DNA of 64,000 nucleotides. Source: Puccinellia tenuiflora. Lineage: Eukaryota; Streptophyta; Magnoliopsida; Poales; Poaceae. Shown here piece by piece: positions 23,846 to 35,880 of this stretch; position 1 is the stretch's first letter, and every line of letters starts with the position of its first letter. The translations under genes were made by a program, and so were the position numbers. The notes under the pieces were generated by a model. It made no database searches and was not told the DNA's origin. It was given only the letters and a program-made list of their open reading frames with translations. The stretch covers positions 310,001-374,000 of the forward strand of contig QRDG01001828.1 of assembly GCA_012064385.1 (NCBI GenBank), written 5' to 3'.

Positions 23846-24513
23846 GGTGTCCTCGCTGTTTTGCGGTTGAAGCAGCCTCGTCCCAACGAACGAGAAGCTT
23901 TCTTGCTTGAAGAACTGGAGAGGGTGAACTCTGAACTACTCTGTAAGTTATTCAGAAGCCCCCGAGCCGTCAAGTTGTCGATTTCTTCGCGTGTTCAGTT
24001 GCTATCTTCTTTTGACAGGTGCCCAACTGGATGCGCGAGCCGAAGCTGACCGAGTAAACAACCGACTCCGGTGTATTGCTGAGGTAGTAGGGCGGGACGC
24101 AACCTCCTTCTGGTCCGACAGTGCTCGGGGTCGCGTTCTGGTTCTGCTGCAGGACCACGTGCCTTGTCGCTGGTGCACAAAGCTCTGTTTCCTCTGGACG
24201 CGCAGCCGTGAGGACTTGGTGCTCTTCTGGCGAGGTTCCGCAATGGCGAGGCTGTGCAAGGGTTTGTTCGCGCTCAGCTGGTCAGTGGCACCATCTATAC
24301 CTTGGTGTTTGTGCGCAGACGACACCCGTACATGTGTCTGACAGGTATAGATGAGGTTCCTCCGCAACCTGACGGCGCACCAACGCAAATGGAGCACCAT
24401 TACCGAGCTGTAGAGGGTGTGGCTATTGGCTTGGTCAACAAACTTGAGCATGATACTGAGTTGCAGCTTGAGCATGTGACCTTGCAGGTTCCTAAAGCGG
24501 AGCCGAAGGATTA
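23846..24513 (+). pseudogene. Second antisense Tat ORF, continuation after Tekay-1
   Basis: The frame resumes as LKQPRPNEREAFLLEELER and is followed by a GTAAG-type donor near 23942 and an acceptor at TTGACAG near 24018. Further exon sequence ends LQVPKAEPKD with a stop at 24511-24513. The protein is predicted to be mostly coiled coil. Its function is unknown. An AGCCCCCGAG motif lies in the predicted intron (23957-23966). Confidence 0.5.
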
Positions 24514-24959
24514 GCTTCCTCCTCGAGCGAGTACCTTGTAGGATTTGAACAGTTTGCTTGTAAATACAGTGTATGTCAAGCCTTTAGCTATTTGAGTTGT
24601 GCTGTTGCTTTTTGTCGGTACGGCCCCTGGTTATCAGGTTCCTGCCCGCGTTTTATTTTGTTTTGGCCTAAGCAACGCAGCCCCCCGAGTATCGGGTGCC
24701 ACGGAGGCGATTTTCTTTGTTTTTGTTTAGCTCAACAGCGCAGCCCTCGAGCGTCGGGTGCTGTTCTGGAGTCTGTTTGTGGTTGGCCGTATGACACAGC
24801 CCCCGAGTATCAGGTGCTGCGGAGGCGATTTTCTTTGGCGTGCAGTATATCGATTCCGAAGATAGAGGAACATTGCACTTTTATTATGGGAGACATAGTC
24901 TCAAAGATTACATCGGTGGCTGAAGAGCCTTATTGTCAGTTGTGCTACGCATAGAAGCG
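24514..24959. repeat. Convergent spacer with three AGCCCCCGAG-ATCGGGTGC repeats
   Basis: Between the 3' end of the antisense gene and the 3' end of integrase are three related words starting near 24679, 24742 and 24798. Each has a C-rich tract, GAG, and then TATCGGGTGC or a close variant. They share parts of the hairpin module found at 9611-12173. No gene is seen. Confidence 0.55.
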
Positions 24960-26010
24960 TCATAGATGTGCAGCGTTCCACGGGTTGTGCGAGAGCTCTC
25001 CGTTCCTTGGATTCCTCAAGCGGTATGCTCCTCCACTGATGACCTCAGCGATGATGAAGGGTCCCTCCCATGGGGAAGCGAGCTTATGCACCTTCTTTTG
25101 TTTGAGCCGAAGCACCAGGTCACCTTCCACAAATGACCTTGTTCGCAGTCGACGGCTATGGTAGTTGCGCAAGCTTTGCTGGTATGTTGCGGTGCGGGCA
25201 AGTGCAATGTCTCGCGCCTCATCCAGCAAGTCGATGTTGTCTTCGAGCGCTTCGTTGGCGTCCTCTTCATCATACACTACAACACGAGGCGCGTCGAAGC
25301 GCAGGTCATGAGGTAGGACTGCTTCTGCTCCATACATCATGAAGAATGGGGTGTACTGGGTTGATCTGTTTGGCGTGGTGCGCAAGCTCCAGAGCACAGA
25401 TGGTAGCTCCTCCACCCAAGCACCCGCCGCGCACTTGAGTGGAACGAAGAGGCGTTTCTTGACTCCGCTGCAGACGAGGCCGTTCACTTTTTCCACTTGT
25501 CCATTGGACTACGGATGAGCGACCGAGGCGTAGTTGAGCTTGATCCCTTGTTCCTTGCAGAAATCTTGGAACTCTTCGGCGGTGAAGTTTGTTCCGTTAT
25601 CGGTGATGATACTGTGCGGCACACCGAACGGAAGATGATTGACCTGATGAAGTTGACGGCAGTTGTTGCCGCTGCGTTTGTGATTGGCACAGCCTCTATC
25701 CACTTTGTGAACTTGTCGACTGCCACCAGGAGGTGAGTGTGTCCACCACGAGCAGATTTCCTTAATGGTCCGACCATATCGAGTCCCCACTGGGCGAACG
25801 GCCACGCCAAAGGGATTGTTTTCAGCTCCGAAGCAGGTGCGTGAGGCTTGGTGGCGAACTTCTGACAGCCGATGCATCGCCTGACGATGTCCTCAGCATC
25901 ATGGAGCGTTGTGGGCCAGTAAAACCCAGCTCGCAGGGCCTTGGCGACTAAGGCCCTGCTGCTGGCGTGGTGCCCACATGTGCCGGCATGGATCTCAAGG
26001 AGGATAGCCT
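24960..26010 (-). pseudogene. Tat integrase
   Basis: The DDE core is visible in pieces. VAVDKFTKWIEAVP (first Asp) lies in one frame. After a frameshift, IITDNGTNF (second Asp, near 25585-25608) lies in the next. SNGQVEK (Glu) follows an in-frame TAG near 25507-25509. The C-terminal part (24960-25496) includes SVLWSLRTTPNRSTQYTPF and a GPF-type region (GPFIIAEVI) typical of Gypsy integrases. A His/Cys zinc-binding region seems to lie upstream, near 25870-26000. The frameshift and stop mean no active integrase. Integrase would insert the element cDNA into host DNA. Confidence 0.8.
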
Positions 26011-26778
26011 TGTAAAGCTATGTGCGATGCACCTCTGGAGGATGCCTGATATGCTTCGCTTGTAAAGCTCTCCGTTGATTATTGTAAATGCTTTGGCATG
26101 GCGAGTGATGCGCCGTGCTTCGACTGTGTCTTCTGGGAGTTCTTGTCGTAACATGTATGCCAGGAATGGCTTCGTCCATATGGGCTCGACAAGGAACACT
26201 TCGACTGGGCGATTTGCCAAGTCGGGTGCCTCGGAGCTTGAGGCGTCAACCTCGGGCGTCCCAGTTGCTGGTGTAGAGGGAGCCGCCAGTCGCGCCACCT
26301 TGATTGACCTTTTGTTTATCTTTTCCAAGAAGACTCCGGGGGGCACCTTAGCTTTCAAGGACCCAATATTTGCTAAGGTGTCCGCCTCTTCGTTGCTGTT
26401 GTGCCCGACATGACGGAGCTCGCAACCGTCGAAGTTGCCCTCCATGATGTTATACAGGTTCCTGTAGGCGATCATGTTGTCTGTTGCGGCGTCGCACTCC
26501 TTCATGGTCTGCTGTACGACCAAGTTGGAGTCGCCGTAGATCATTAGGCGGTCGGCGCCACACTCCTTGGCCATCTTCATCCCATGAATTAGGGCCTCGT
26601 ATTCAGCTTCGTTGTTGGATGGTTTCTCGAAGTCCATCTGCAGGACATAGCGCAGCTTGTCACCTTTTGGTGATATGAGGATAACACCTGCGCCTGCTCC
26701 TTCATTCCTTTTTGAGCCATCGAAGTACATGGTCCAAGAGTTCAACGTATCAGGTATCGAAGGCAGCTGCATCTCCAT
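25948..26778 (-). CDS. Tat second RNase H (archaeal-type aRNH)
   Basis: An open frame of 276 codons encodes an RNase HI fold with all expected acidic positions: MYFDGSK, NNEAEYEAL, MIYGDSNLV and NEEADTLAN. It lies after the ordinary RT/RNase H and before integrase. This dual-RNase-H layout is known for Tat-lineage and some other plant Gypsy elements. It would remove the RNA strand of RNA-DNA hybrids during reverse transcription. The assigned Met is arbitrary, because the domain is normally part of the polyprotein. This is the best preserved enzymatic domain of the element, although the reading frame runs into damaged sequence on both sides. Confidence 0.82.
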   Translation of the reverse strand: MEMQLPSIPDTLNSWTMYFDGSKRNEGAGAGVILISPKGDKLRYVLQMDFEKPSNNEAEYEALIHGMKMAKECGADRLMIYGDSNLVVQQTMKECDAATDNMIAYRNLYNIMEGNFDGCELRHVGHNSNEEADTLANIGSLKAKVPPGVFLEKINKRSIKVARLAAPSTPATGTPEVDASSSEAPDLANRPVEVFLVEPIWTKPFLAYMLRQELPEDTVEARRITRHAKAFTIINGELYKRSISGILQRCIAHSFTRLSSLRSMPAHVGTTPAAGP

Positions 26779-26873
26779 CCACTCGGTGGTGAAGTCGGGT
26801 AAGACTTGTGCCTTGATTGATGTTGGGTGTTTATATGTTAGGTCCAGAGGACCTAATTCGATGCTCCATTTGG

Positions 26874-28120
26874 CTACCTGCCGATTGCCTTGGAGTTGTT
26901 CAGGATGTCCGCAAGTGGTGCCGCACTCACTACCGTGATCGGGTGCTCTTGGAAATAATGTGCCACCTTGCGCGAAGTCATGAACACGCCATAGGCCAGC
27001 TTCTGGTAGTGGGGGTATCTTTGCTTGGAGAGAGACAAGACCTCGCTGAGGTAATATATGGGCCTCTGCACTCCGTGGACTCTTCCTTCTTCTGCGCGTT
27101 CGACCACCAGCACCGTACTGACCACTCGGTTTGTGGCGGCTATATAGAGGTACAATGGCTCCTTCTCCTGAGGAGCTACCAGGATTGGTGAAGTCGATAG
27201 CATGCGCTTGAGGCTGATGAATGCCTCTTCAGCTTCTGGCGTCCACTCGAACTGATCTGTCTTTTTCATCAGCTGATAAAACGGGAGCGCCTTTTCGCCC
27301 AACTTGCTGATGAATCTACTGAGTGTAGCTACTCGCCCAGAGAGCTGCTGGACCTCCCGAAGCTTTGAAGGCTCCGGCATCTTCAGGAGTGCTTGTATCT
27401 TCTCCGGATTTGCTTCAATACCGCGTGCGGATACGAGGTACCCGAGCAGTTGCCCGGCTGGAACGCCGAACACGCACTTCGTTGGGTTGAGCTTGATATG
27501 ATACTTCTTGAGCGCAGTAAATGTCTCGCGCAGGTCGTCAAGGAGTGTTACTTCTTTCTTGGTCTTGATGACTATGTCGTCAACATAGACTTGGACGTTT
27601 CGTCCGATTTGCTGCTTGAGGCAGTTCTGCATCATGCGCTGGTAGGTGGCGCCTGCGTTCTTGAGCCCGAAGGGCATTGTTGTGTAGCAGTAGACGCCGA
27701 AAGGCGTGATGAATGCTGTTTTATCTTCGTCTTCCTCCTTCATCCGGATCTGGTTATAGCCTGAGTAGGCGTCCAGGAAGCAGAGGCGCTCGCAGCCTGC
27801 CGTCGAGTCGACAATTTGGTCGATGCGCGGCAAGGGGAAGTGATCCTTTGGACAACACTTGTTTAACGAAGTGAAGTCGACACACATGCGGAGTATGTCT
27901 GTGTTTTTCTTTGGTACCAGCACAAGGTTAGCCACCCAGTCTGATTTCTTGATCTCTCAGATGAAATTGGCTGCCAGGAGCCTGTCGATTTCCTGCCCGA
28001 TGGCAAGACGCTTCGGCTCGGCGAAGCGGCGCATAGTTTGCTTGACGGGTCTTGCTTTAAGCAAGAACTGTAATTCGTGCTCGGCGAATTCCTTGGGTAT
28101 GCCTGGCATGTCGGCTAGGC
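26874..28120 (-). pseudogene. Tat reverse transcriptase and first RNase H
   Basis: The RT core contains LVLVPKKN, MCVDFTSLNKCCPKD, FLDAYSGYNQIRM, FGLKNAGATYQRMM and the catalytic box YVDDIVI (Tyr-Asp codons 27587-27576). The connection and RNase H follow to about 26874. In the usual RNase H DAS position the frame reads AATN, as often seen in elements that carry a second RNase H. An in-frame TGA at 27959-27957 separates the core from the upstream EFAEHEL...RRFAEPKR segment. Another stop and frame change after NNSKA break the link to the second RNase H. The enzyme would copy element RNA into DNA. Confidence 0.85.
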
Positions 28121-28169
28121 ACCAGGCGAACATATCCCAGTTCTCACGTAGGAACTCGAAGAGTGCACT

Positions 28170-28758
28170 TTCCTATGCAGGAGGCAAGCTTGTCGAGATG
28201 AGGGTTGTCTTCTTAGGGTCAGTCGGATGTATCTGGTGCGCCCTTGTGTCGTTGGTCGCATTGAAGGACAACTCGGACGGTGATTTTTTGCCCTCAGGGA
28301 AGAGGGTGCGATCGTTGGTGAGTGCCAACTCCTGGAGCTGCTCCTGGGCTCCAAACGACTCAGAGATCTTGTTGAACTTGCGGTCGCACTCGTCGGACCG
28401 CTCGAAATCGCCGTTGACGGTGATGGTTCCATAAGGTCCTGGCATCTTGAGCTTGAGGTAGACATAAATGTGGTACTCCCATGAATTTGGCATAAGCTAG
28501 TCGCCCGAGGATGACATGGTACTGCGACTTCCATTCTACCACCTCGAACTCTATTTTCTCCTTCCTGAAGTTCTTTGGCTCGCCGAAGATGACATCGAGC
28601 ATTATCGTGCCCAGGGGGTACACCGGCTGCCCCGGCACGATTCCATGGAAGGTGTTGACCGATGGCGCAAGGTTAGTTGTTAGTATGTTCATCCCGCGCA
28701 GCGTGTCGGCGAACATGATGTTGATGCTGCTGCCGCCATCCATGAAGATGCGACTCAT
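28170..28758 (-). pseudogene. Tat protease
   Basis: RIFMDGGSSINIMFADTL contains the aspartic-protease catalytic Asp in the D-G-G-S form usual for this plant group. It is followed by VILGRLAYAKFM, the conserved C-terminal motif. A frameshift near 28480 moves the linker (WEYHIYVYLKLKMPG...) to another frame, and another separates protease from the gag tail near 28750. Confidence 0.7.
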
Positions 28759-31033
28759 TGCGAAGCCGCCGATCTGGACGTCGAGGACGAGGGCTGCGTG
28801 GGCTGGCCGTGGTACTTGCGGTGGGTGGTCCTCGCGAGTAAACGATGCTCGCGTGAGACCACCTGAGGTACTCTGGCAAGGCCCGTGGTGATTTGACGGC
28901 GAGGTGCACTTGCCTCGTTATTAGCTTCTGGTCCCGGTTGGAAGGGCGTCCCTTCTGTATCATGAACATGCGCCCGACAGGGTTCGGGTAGGGATCTTTG
29001 CCTGCTTGGGGTTCCTCGATGCGTGGTTGGAGCTGGATAGCTCCCACCATATGTCCTGGTGGGGGCAGAGCCGGGGCAGGTGGCGCTCCGATGGCTGGCG
29101 CACCTGGTACGATTTGCGCCTGCTGAGGGAGGAGGCATGTGTATTCCGCATGCAGTTCTTGAAAGCCCTCGCAATCCTTCAAGAGGTGGCGGGACATGAG
29201 GTTGCCATGCTCGTCCCTGAACATGTGGAACCTGCATGCTCCTTCCAGGGTAGGGGGAGGGCGCGGCACTCTCCCGTTGCGCGGCTGGCGTGGTCGCCAC
29301 TCCTGCTTGATGTTTTTGTTGTGCCTATAACCAGTTGTTCGGCTGCCGCTTTCATAGCGACCGCTGTCACGGTTTCTTTGCTCGCGGCTATCGGGAAAAC
29401 CCGCTGCCACGAGTTCTGCACCTTCGTTGTCATCATATGCTTGCGACTTCCGCTTGCGGCGGCGATCGCTGATGCGATGACTCCAGTGGCCTTGGTCGCC
29501 GTTCTCCACGGGTGTATCGTTGCGCTCGTTGCGTATAGAGTCTTCTCCGTCTGCCCACTCATTAGCGATTTACATGAGGTGAGCGATGGTCTTCGGCTTT
29601 ATTCTTCCAAGCGTCTCCTTCAGCTCGAGTCGATAGACACCTCGGGTGAACGCGTATATCGCGTTGTCTTCTGAGATCCTCTCCACCGAGTTACGGAGGA
29701 GGGTCCACCGCTGAATATACTCGCGCAGCGTCTCGCCCGATCGCTGCTTGCAAGCTCGAAGTTCTTCGAACGAGGCGGGTCGCTTGCATGTGCCAGCGAA
29801 GTTGTGGATGAAGTCCTCGCCGAAATCTTCCCAGCAAGTATATGCTCCATGCGGCAGGATTTTAAGCCAGGCTCGGGCAGACTCTATGAGCATTAGCTGA
29901 ATGTATTGCATGGCCGTAGACGTGGAACCTCTCTAGCAAGTTACTGCCGTGAGGTAGTCCTCCAGCCAGGCGGAGGGTTCTTGTAGGCCATCATACTTTG
30001 GGGTCTCAGATGTTAATCTGAAACCCTTTCGGCATCCTTGCCTCTCGGATACAGCGACTGAAGCAGAGTGCTCCGAAAGGTTCGAAGTCTTCTTTGGAGT
30101 CTGGATCGTCGCTGCTCGTGTCGCGTGCAGCCCGCCTCGTGCAGTTCTTGTTGACCTTGTTCTGTGTGATGACGTTGCGTGCGTCATCGCCTTCCATGAG
30201 GTGATATCTATCTTCTCATCTGCGAGTTGCGCGATGCCTCCGATCGCGGGTGGCGCGGTTTTTGTGGTCATGAGCGGCACGCTCGTTGTTTACACACACG
30301 ATGCGATCCTCCTGATCGCGAGCAGCGCGGTCGCCAAGGTGGCGGGTCCGCGGTTCATGCCATGGGCTTTGTTGTCACCGTGGAGGCGCGTTGTTGGCAG
30401 TCACTTTGGCTGCGGTTGGTTGTGGAGGTTCCTCTGGTATCACCTCCGCACCCGCCATACTGACGAACTTGATTTGCTGGCGGTGCAAGGCTGCCCGAGG
30501 GTCGCCCTCCGGTGGTTCCGCCGCTTGCAGGTACGTGGCCACCGACATGAGGGCGCCGGTAGCCGTTTTGGGAATTGGTATTCCTCCGTCATCCAGGGAC
30601 ATGAAGGAGTCCTCCAAGTTTCGGGTGACGGTAGTCCTTGCCCCCTCCGGCATACGCAGGTAGCGAGGCCGATCGCGAGAAGGTTGAGATCGCCCCGATG
30701 ATTGGACGGATAAATCCGCCCGTCGCGCGCTTGACAGGCTAGCTTGCCTTCTTCTTTCCACAAGGACCCTCTCCTGCTCCTTTAGCTTGATGCTTTCCTG
30801 CCATAGCAGGTACTGGTAGCATTGCAGGTCTTCAGCCGTTGCATCCTCCGCCGGAGCGCCATCCGCTACGGCCTTTATCGCCTTTTCACCCATAGCTTGG
30901 GTGATGTGCAGTTGAGTTCGTCTGTTCTGCAGAGCTACTGTGAACGGGTATGTGCGTGGCTCGGGTGGAGCGCTTGGTGATACTGCCGTTATGATAGCCG
31001 TCCCCGCGACCGGTCCTGCGGCTGGTCCCGCGG
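28673..31033 (-). pseudogene. Tat gag, central and C-terminal parts
   Basis: The reading is spread over several frames. 30375-31033 has the N-terminal linker with PFTVALQNRRTQLHITQAMG and a Gln/Glu-rich coiled coil. 29933-30280 covers MPKGFRL...KYDGLQEPSAWLEDYL. 29570-29911 is the capsid-like core (SARAWLKILPHGAYTCWEDFGEDFIHNFAG...REYIQRWTLLRNSV). 28673-29509 is the Arg/Pro-rich tail with a Cys/His motif (CRFHMFRDEHGNLMSRHLLK). Frameshifts near 30370, 29920 and 29560 disable it. The first part is separated by Tekay-2. Confidence 0.78.
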
Positions 31034-34000
31034 TGTAACATCCCATGTTTCTATTATTGTGTAAAATAGTTAATCATGAGCATAGCATGCATTAATTCTT
31101 GCATTAAGAAATTTATGCTACTTTAAAATAAAAGGGAAACCCTAAAATGGTTATTTCCCCTCCCTATTTTTAAATGTGGTAAAAAGTCCCCAAAAATCTT
31201 GCAATAATTTGTGGGGCCTCTTTATATTATTGTGGTCCAACATAAAAAGTTTCATAATTTTTGGAGCTTCTCTAGTAGCCTAACTAATTTCCTCCAAACC
31301 CAGGGGGTTTTCTGCAAAATGCCTTTTCTTTTTCTTCTTTCTTCTTCTTTTTCCTTCTGGCCATGGACAGAGCTCCACCGCCGCCGATGCCGTGCCACCT
31401 CCTGCCTGTGCCCTTGCTTGAGGGGATAAGACCCCAGTGCCGTCCGCATCTCCCTCTCCCTCCTCACTCGCCTCGCCCTCCTCCTCTTCCTTTCTCTCCC
31501 TCGCTCGAGAACGAGCTCGACCCGAAACCCTAGTCGACGGCTGCCGCGTCGCGCCGCCGCTCTGGGCCACCCCGAGCTCCTCCGTGAAGTCCCGAAGCTC
31601 CGCCTCGACGCCATGATCCTCCTCACCGACTCGCGCTTGCCGGGACGCCCGGAGTCGGCCGAATCGAGCCGTTCCCCTTCGCTTCCGGCCGCTGCCGCCG
31701 CGGACGATTTCGTCGCTGTCCTGCTCCTCCGCCTTCTCCGACCATTCCATCGAGCTCCTGGTGAGCAGGGGATCCTCCCCGTATCCTTTCCCTCTCCCTC
31801 TCCCCTCCGGTCGCCGTCCACGCCGTGCTCCGCCCTCGGCCGCCGCTGGCCAAGGTCGCCGGAGTAACTCCGGTGACCAAATGGTCCGAGCGCCGCCACC
31901 CTCCGTTTCATCTCTTCCTCGCGCGTCCAACGCACGTGGTCGCGCTCCCTTGCGTGGCCGGAGTCGACCGGTCCGTCGCCGGCAGTACCGTGCCCACCGT
32001 GGCTGATGTCAGCTGACGTCACCGTGGGGCCAGCCTGTCAGCGATTTAATCTTTATGGGAAATATTTTTGGAAATTAATAAAATTATGACATGTGGGTCC
32101 CCTCTGTCAGATATTTAACAATTTCAGAAATTCCAGAAAATGAATAAAATTGTAAATTCAATATCTTTATTTCTGTAATTCAGAAAAATATGAATAAAAT
32201 ATCAAAATTTGCAGAAAAATGAGATCTATCTATTTATGCAAAGATCATGCATGATTGAACAACTTCAATTAAGAGTTGTTTAGAATAACAAAAATGCCAC
32301 TTTAGTCAATTATGGAGTTTCTCCGATTACTATTATTCGGACTCCATTTAAATGAATTATCTTGTTTAGGGTTTACTCAAATAATTGTAATTACTTGTCA
32401 TGTCATACATTTGTGCGCATTGCATCGATGCCATGTTGATGTTGTTGTCGTTTCTTTCCGGTGCTTCGTTTTTCTCTGATAGAACGAGTCCGAGTTCGAG
32501 AAATTCCGAAGTGAAGATCAGCACCATCAACGATGAATGCACGGATATTGACGACAAATGGCGAATACTTGATCATCAATGATCAAGTCAAGCAGAAGAT
32601 CCCAACAGCTTTATATTTTCTGTTATCGCTCAATAAGGCAAGCACAACCCCTTCTTCTATCTGCTCCCATATTTTCAAGTATTATTTCTGATAAGCATCA
32701 TATCGGTTCCAAAGCTTTTGGTCGATAGGTAGAGTCAACCTATCTTGCATGTTCCCCTTGTCGCCTAGTACCTATTTATCCATCCTAGCATGATTAGGGT
32801 TGCTTGTGTGTCGACAGAGCCCTATATATGTTTATATGCTTAGCCATGCTTAGTTATGATCTGATCCTTCATGTTGATAAATCAGAGCTGCGAATGAATC
32901 TAGCATGACAGGTTAACGAGGAAAGTGGTGTGAGCATGTTAATTTGACTAAAAGGCTTGGACAATGAGGCCACGGTGGGATGTGGTGGGTTGTCTTGTTC
33001 TTGCCGCCCTAGGACCTCTTGTGCTTATCGCTTGAACCAAGACTAAGAGTACGACACACGGGGCCTAGGTGAAGCCCCTCGGCTGTTACTTGTTTAGGTG
33101 TGCCCGTAGGACACGTAGTTTGCCGTGTTCCATTTGCAGAAAGGTGAACAACGTTTTGAGAGAAAAGATAGGTCGTGTCTGGGGACAAGTGAAGGACGAA
33201 CTGATCTTGGTCCCCACGCACAGAAATAGGGACCGTCAGGAGGTGGCCATCTCTTGTTAATGGCGGAATGGCCCTATTTGGGTTGGCTTATGGGCACATC
33301 TAGGCAAGCTAAGAGTCGTGGTCGACCCCCATCTGCCGGCATTCCCCGGAAGAGTGCTAATCATGTGGCACCAGGAGTCGGTCGGCACGTGTGGACCAAA
33401 TTGTACACCCCTGCAGGGATAAATCTATTCGAATAGCCGTGTCCACGGTTAAGGACGACTTGGGTCTTGCTGTTTGATCATAGATGACAACTTGAACATA
33501 TTCGTAAAACTTGATAACAACGTGTGCGGGTTGCTTCCTCGAGGGATGAGTCGAGGGAGTGATCCTAGTAGAGCAGTTCAGCTGATGTTGATTCTGGTGG
33601 TTTCAAAGATGATCTAATGGAGATAAAAGTGTTCTCTTATCCCTTTTACAAAACTTCTGAGTAGACGGACTTCTACTTCGCCTCCCTCTATTGAAAAGTT
33701 GGCTTTACGCAAAATTAGCCCACAAACAGCTTCTAACTTATGCATTACCGTAACGGGTTATAGTCTTGCTGAGCTCTGTACTCAGGCCTGCCGCTACCTT
33801 ATTTTTGACAGAGATGAAGATACCATCGATGGAGATTTATGCGTGGACATCGACGAGTAGTTTGGGGTTCCCAGGTAGCAGCCTGGAATCTGTAGTGTGG
33901 GACGTCACCGTTGCTTATTTCTGGCCTCTTAGGCCTTTTGTTAATCTTGTTGAATAGCAACATAATTTGCCTTCCGTTGTATGATGTAATGTTGGGTCGT

Positions 34001-34548
34001 GTGACCTCTGCGTGTATTTTGCTATCTTACTCTAATAAGAGTTGTATATTTGCTTCTTATCGTAGAGTCACTGCCCTGTACCGGTTGTTACAACCTCTCC
34101 CGTGCATGATGCGTGTATGGATATAAAGTGCACGGTTGAGAGGAAAGGTTCTTGGGCTCTTTGTTATGCAGTTTTGGCTATGCCCGTGTTATGGCTTAGC
34201 CGAGGGGTTGTGGTGCCGATGATCCATTCCGAGCACGCCTGCCGATGTTTACTCGGCCTGGGAGTGGTAAACCCAGTAACCCTCGGCTACGTAGCATGAC
34301 CAGTGACACATAGCATTTCTGTATAACTCTGAGGCCGAGTCCGACAGCTTAACAAGGTCCTACGATTCTTTGTTATGCCTTCGTGGTTATGATTAGTTAT
34401 GGTAGTCTTCCGAGGGGTTTTGTGTGACCGGTGTTCCCGGCACGCCTGCAGTGAAATGCTGCCTGGGATTGGTACCCCAGTAACTCTCGGCTATCATGCC
34501 TAATAGCACATAACACTTATGTATAGCTCTGAATCTGGGGTCGCTACA
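31034..34548 (+). repeat. Tekay-2 5' LTR (3515 bp)
   Basis: The AT-rich start is followed by a GC/CpG-rich island (about 31370-32030), which accounts for the long minus-strand ORFs there. Differences from the 3' copy are concentrated in the first ~1900 bp, including several indels near 32350-32450. Confidence 0.9.
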
Positions 34549-34554
34549 AGTTTT

Positions 34555-34572
34555 TGGTATCAGAGCAGGACT
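34555..34572 (+). promoter_or_regulatory. Primer-binding site, tRNA-Met type
   Basis: TGGTATCAGAGCAGGACT follows the 5' LTR after six bases and has the full initiator-methionine core TGGTATCAGAGC. Confidence 0.82.
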
Positions 34573-35880
34573 GCCTGTAGGAAACCCTTACTGCTGGTCG
34601 ATGTTGAGTCTAGTACTTGTGAAAACTATTTTGAACCTAAAAAAAATGAGTTGTGAAAATCTCATTAGGATTCTTTTTACTCCTTACCTGGTATCGTTCT
34701 AATTCTGGGTTATCTTACCTTGTTTGGGTTGAAAAGGTTTTACTATCTCATCTGGTCGTTCAAATCCTAGGTGCCTTGAGCACATGTCGTTTCTTAACCA
34801 GTTGACCTAGTGTGGAGTTCTCCAGAGTCTGGTGTGTGTTCTGAGTTCCCTCTTCTTGTTGTTTCAACTGAGAGATTTCATTCCATCATAATCTTTCAGG
34901 TTTGTGGGTTCCATAATCTTCTGTTCTAAGCTTCGAGGTTTCCTTTCACCTTGTGTGCCTCCTTTCTATTTGCTTGGGTACTTCAGAAGCTGCGATGGTT
35001 TCTAGAGGTTACCTCGTGATTACTACTTTGTGGTGTCCTTTGCGTCACTCAAATAGTAGTTACTCTTTTCTTTGGGTTTTAACCCTTGGACTTGAACCGA
35101 AGGTTCCGGATTGTGCTAGATTCTAGTGTGTTCGATCATGTGGTTTCTCAACCATGTGGTGATCATGTTATTTGTGTGAATCTTAGTACATGAAGCTGAC
35201 CTTTAACCCAAGATCCATTCCTTTGACACCTGAGTAAGGTTTAACCATTTAACCACCTCAGGATGGCTGGTAACTCCAGTTCTAGCCTTGAGCTTGTGGT
35301 AGTTGTCGTGAATGAATCGCGATTGCTATGGTCTTCCCCACCACTAGCTATTTGCAGAGGTTCTGTCATGGAACCAAATGGATCACGACACGAGTGCTCT
35401 TTGTGAGTCTCATCTATGGTTGTGACTCCGCCACACTTTCCGTTTTAGCACGGGTTCTACGGAAGAGTATTACTTGTGCATCCACCATGATCTCAGGTTT
35501 ATCTTGAGCGTGTTCCTCTTCTTTTGTTGCTTTTCGACCTTCGTCTACCAATTGGTAGCCAAGTTGTACTTGTGTATTGGAGTCTTCCAGTGCACGATGC
35601 TTCTTGTGGTCTCTATCAAGCATTCCACTTTGGGGTGTTCGGAGAAACAAACTCCAGTACCTTGTCCATTTCTAGGACCAGGTCAAAGTGTTGTAATCCG
35701 CAGAACTAAGAGGTCTCATTTTATTCTGTTCTGTTCTACCTTGGAGTGTCACACTCTTTTATATCAAGAGGTCGTGCTGAGTCTCATGACGTACTTGATG
35801 AAGTGATGCTCTTACACATCCTTATCCACCTTTCTTTTGAGCTACTCGTGCTCGAGAATGTTGGGTGCGCGTATTGATGT
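34573..35880 (+). other. Tekay-2 leader and gag region, unrecognisable
   Basis: The position where gag would be expected holds only stop-rich sequence. I see no capsid or zinc-knuckle motif. Confidence 0.4.

Noticed and set aside
31252..32022. Minus-strand ORFs up to 256 codons in the Tekay-2 LTR, repeated at 38397-39270
   Set aside because: They lie in the CpG-rich island of an LTR, overlap in several frames, have no domain and differ by frameshift between the two LTR copies.
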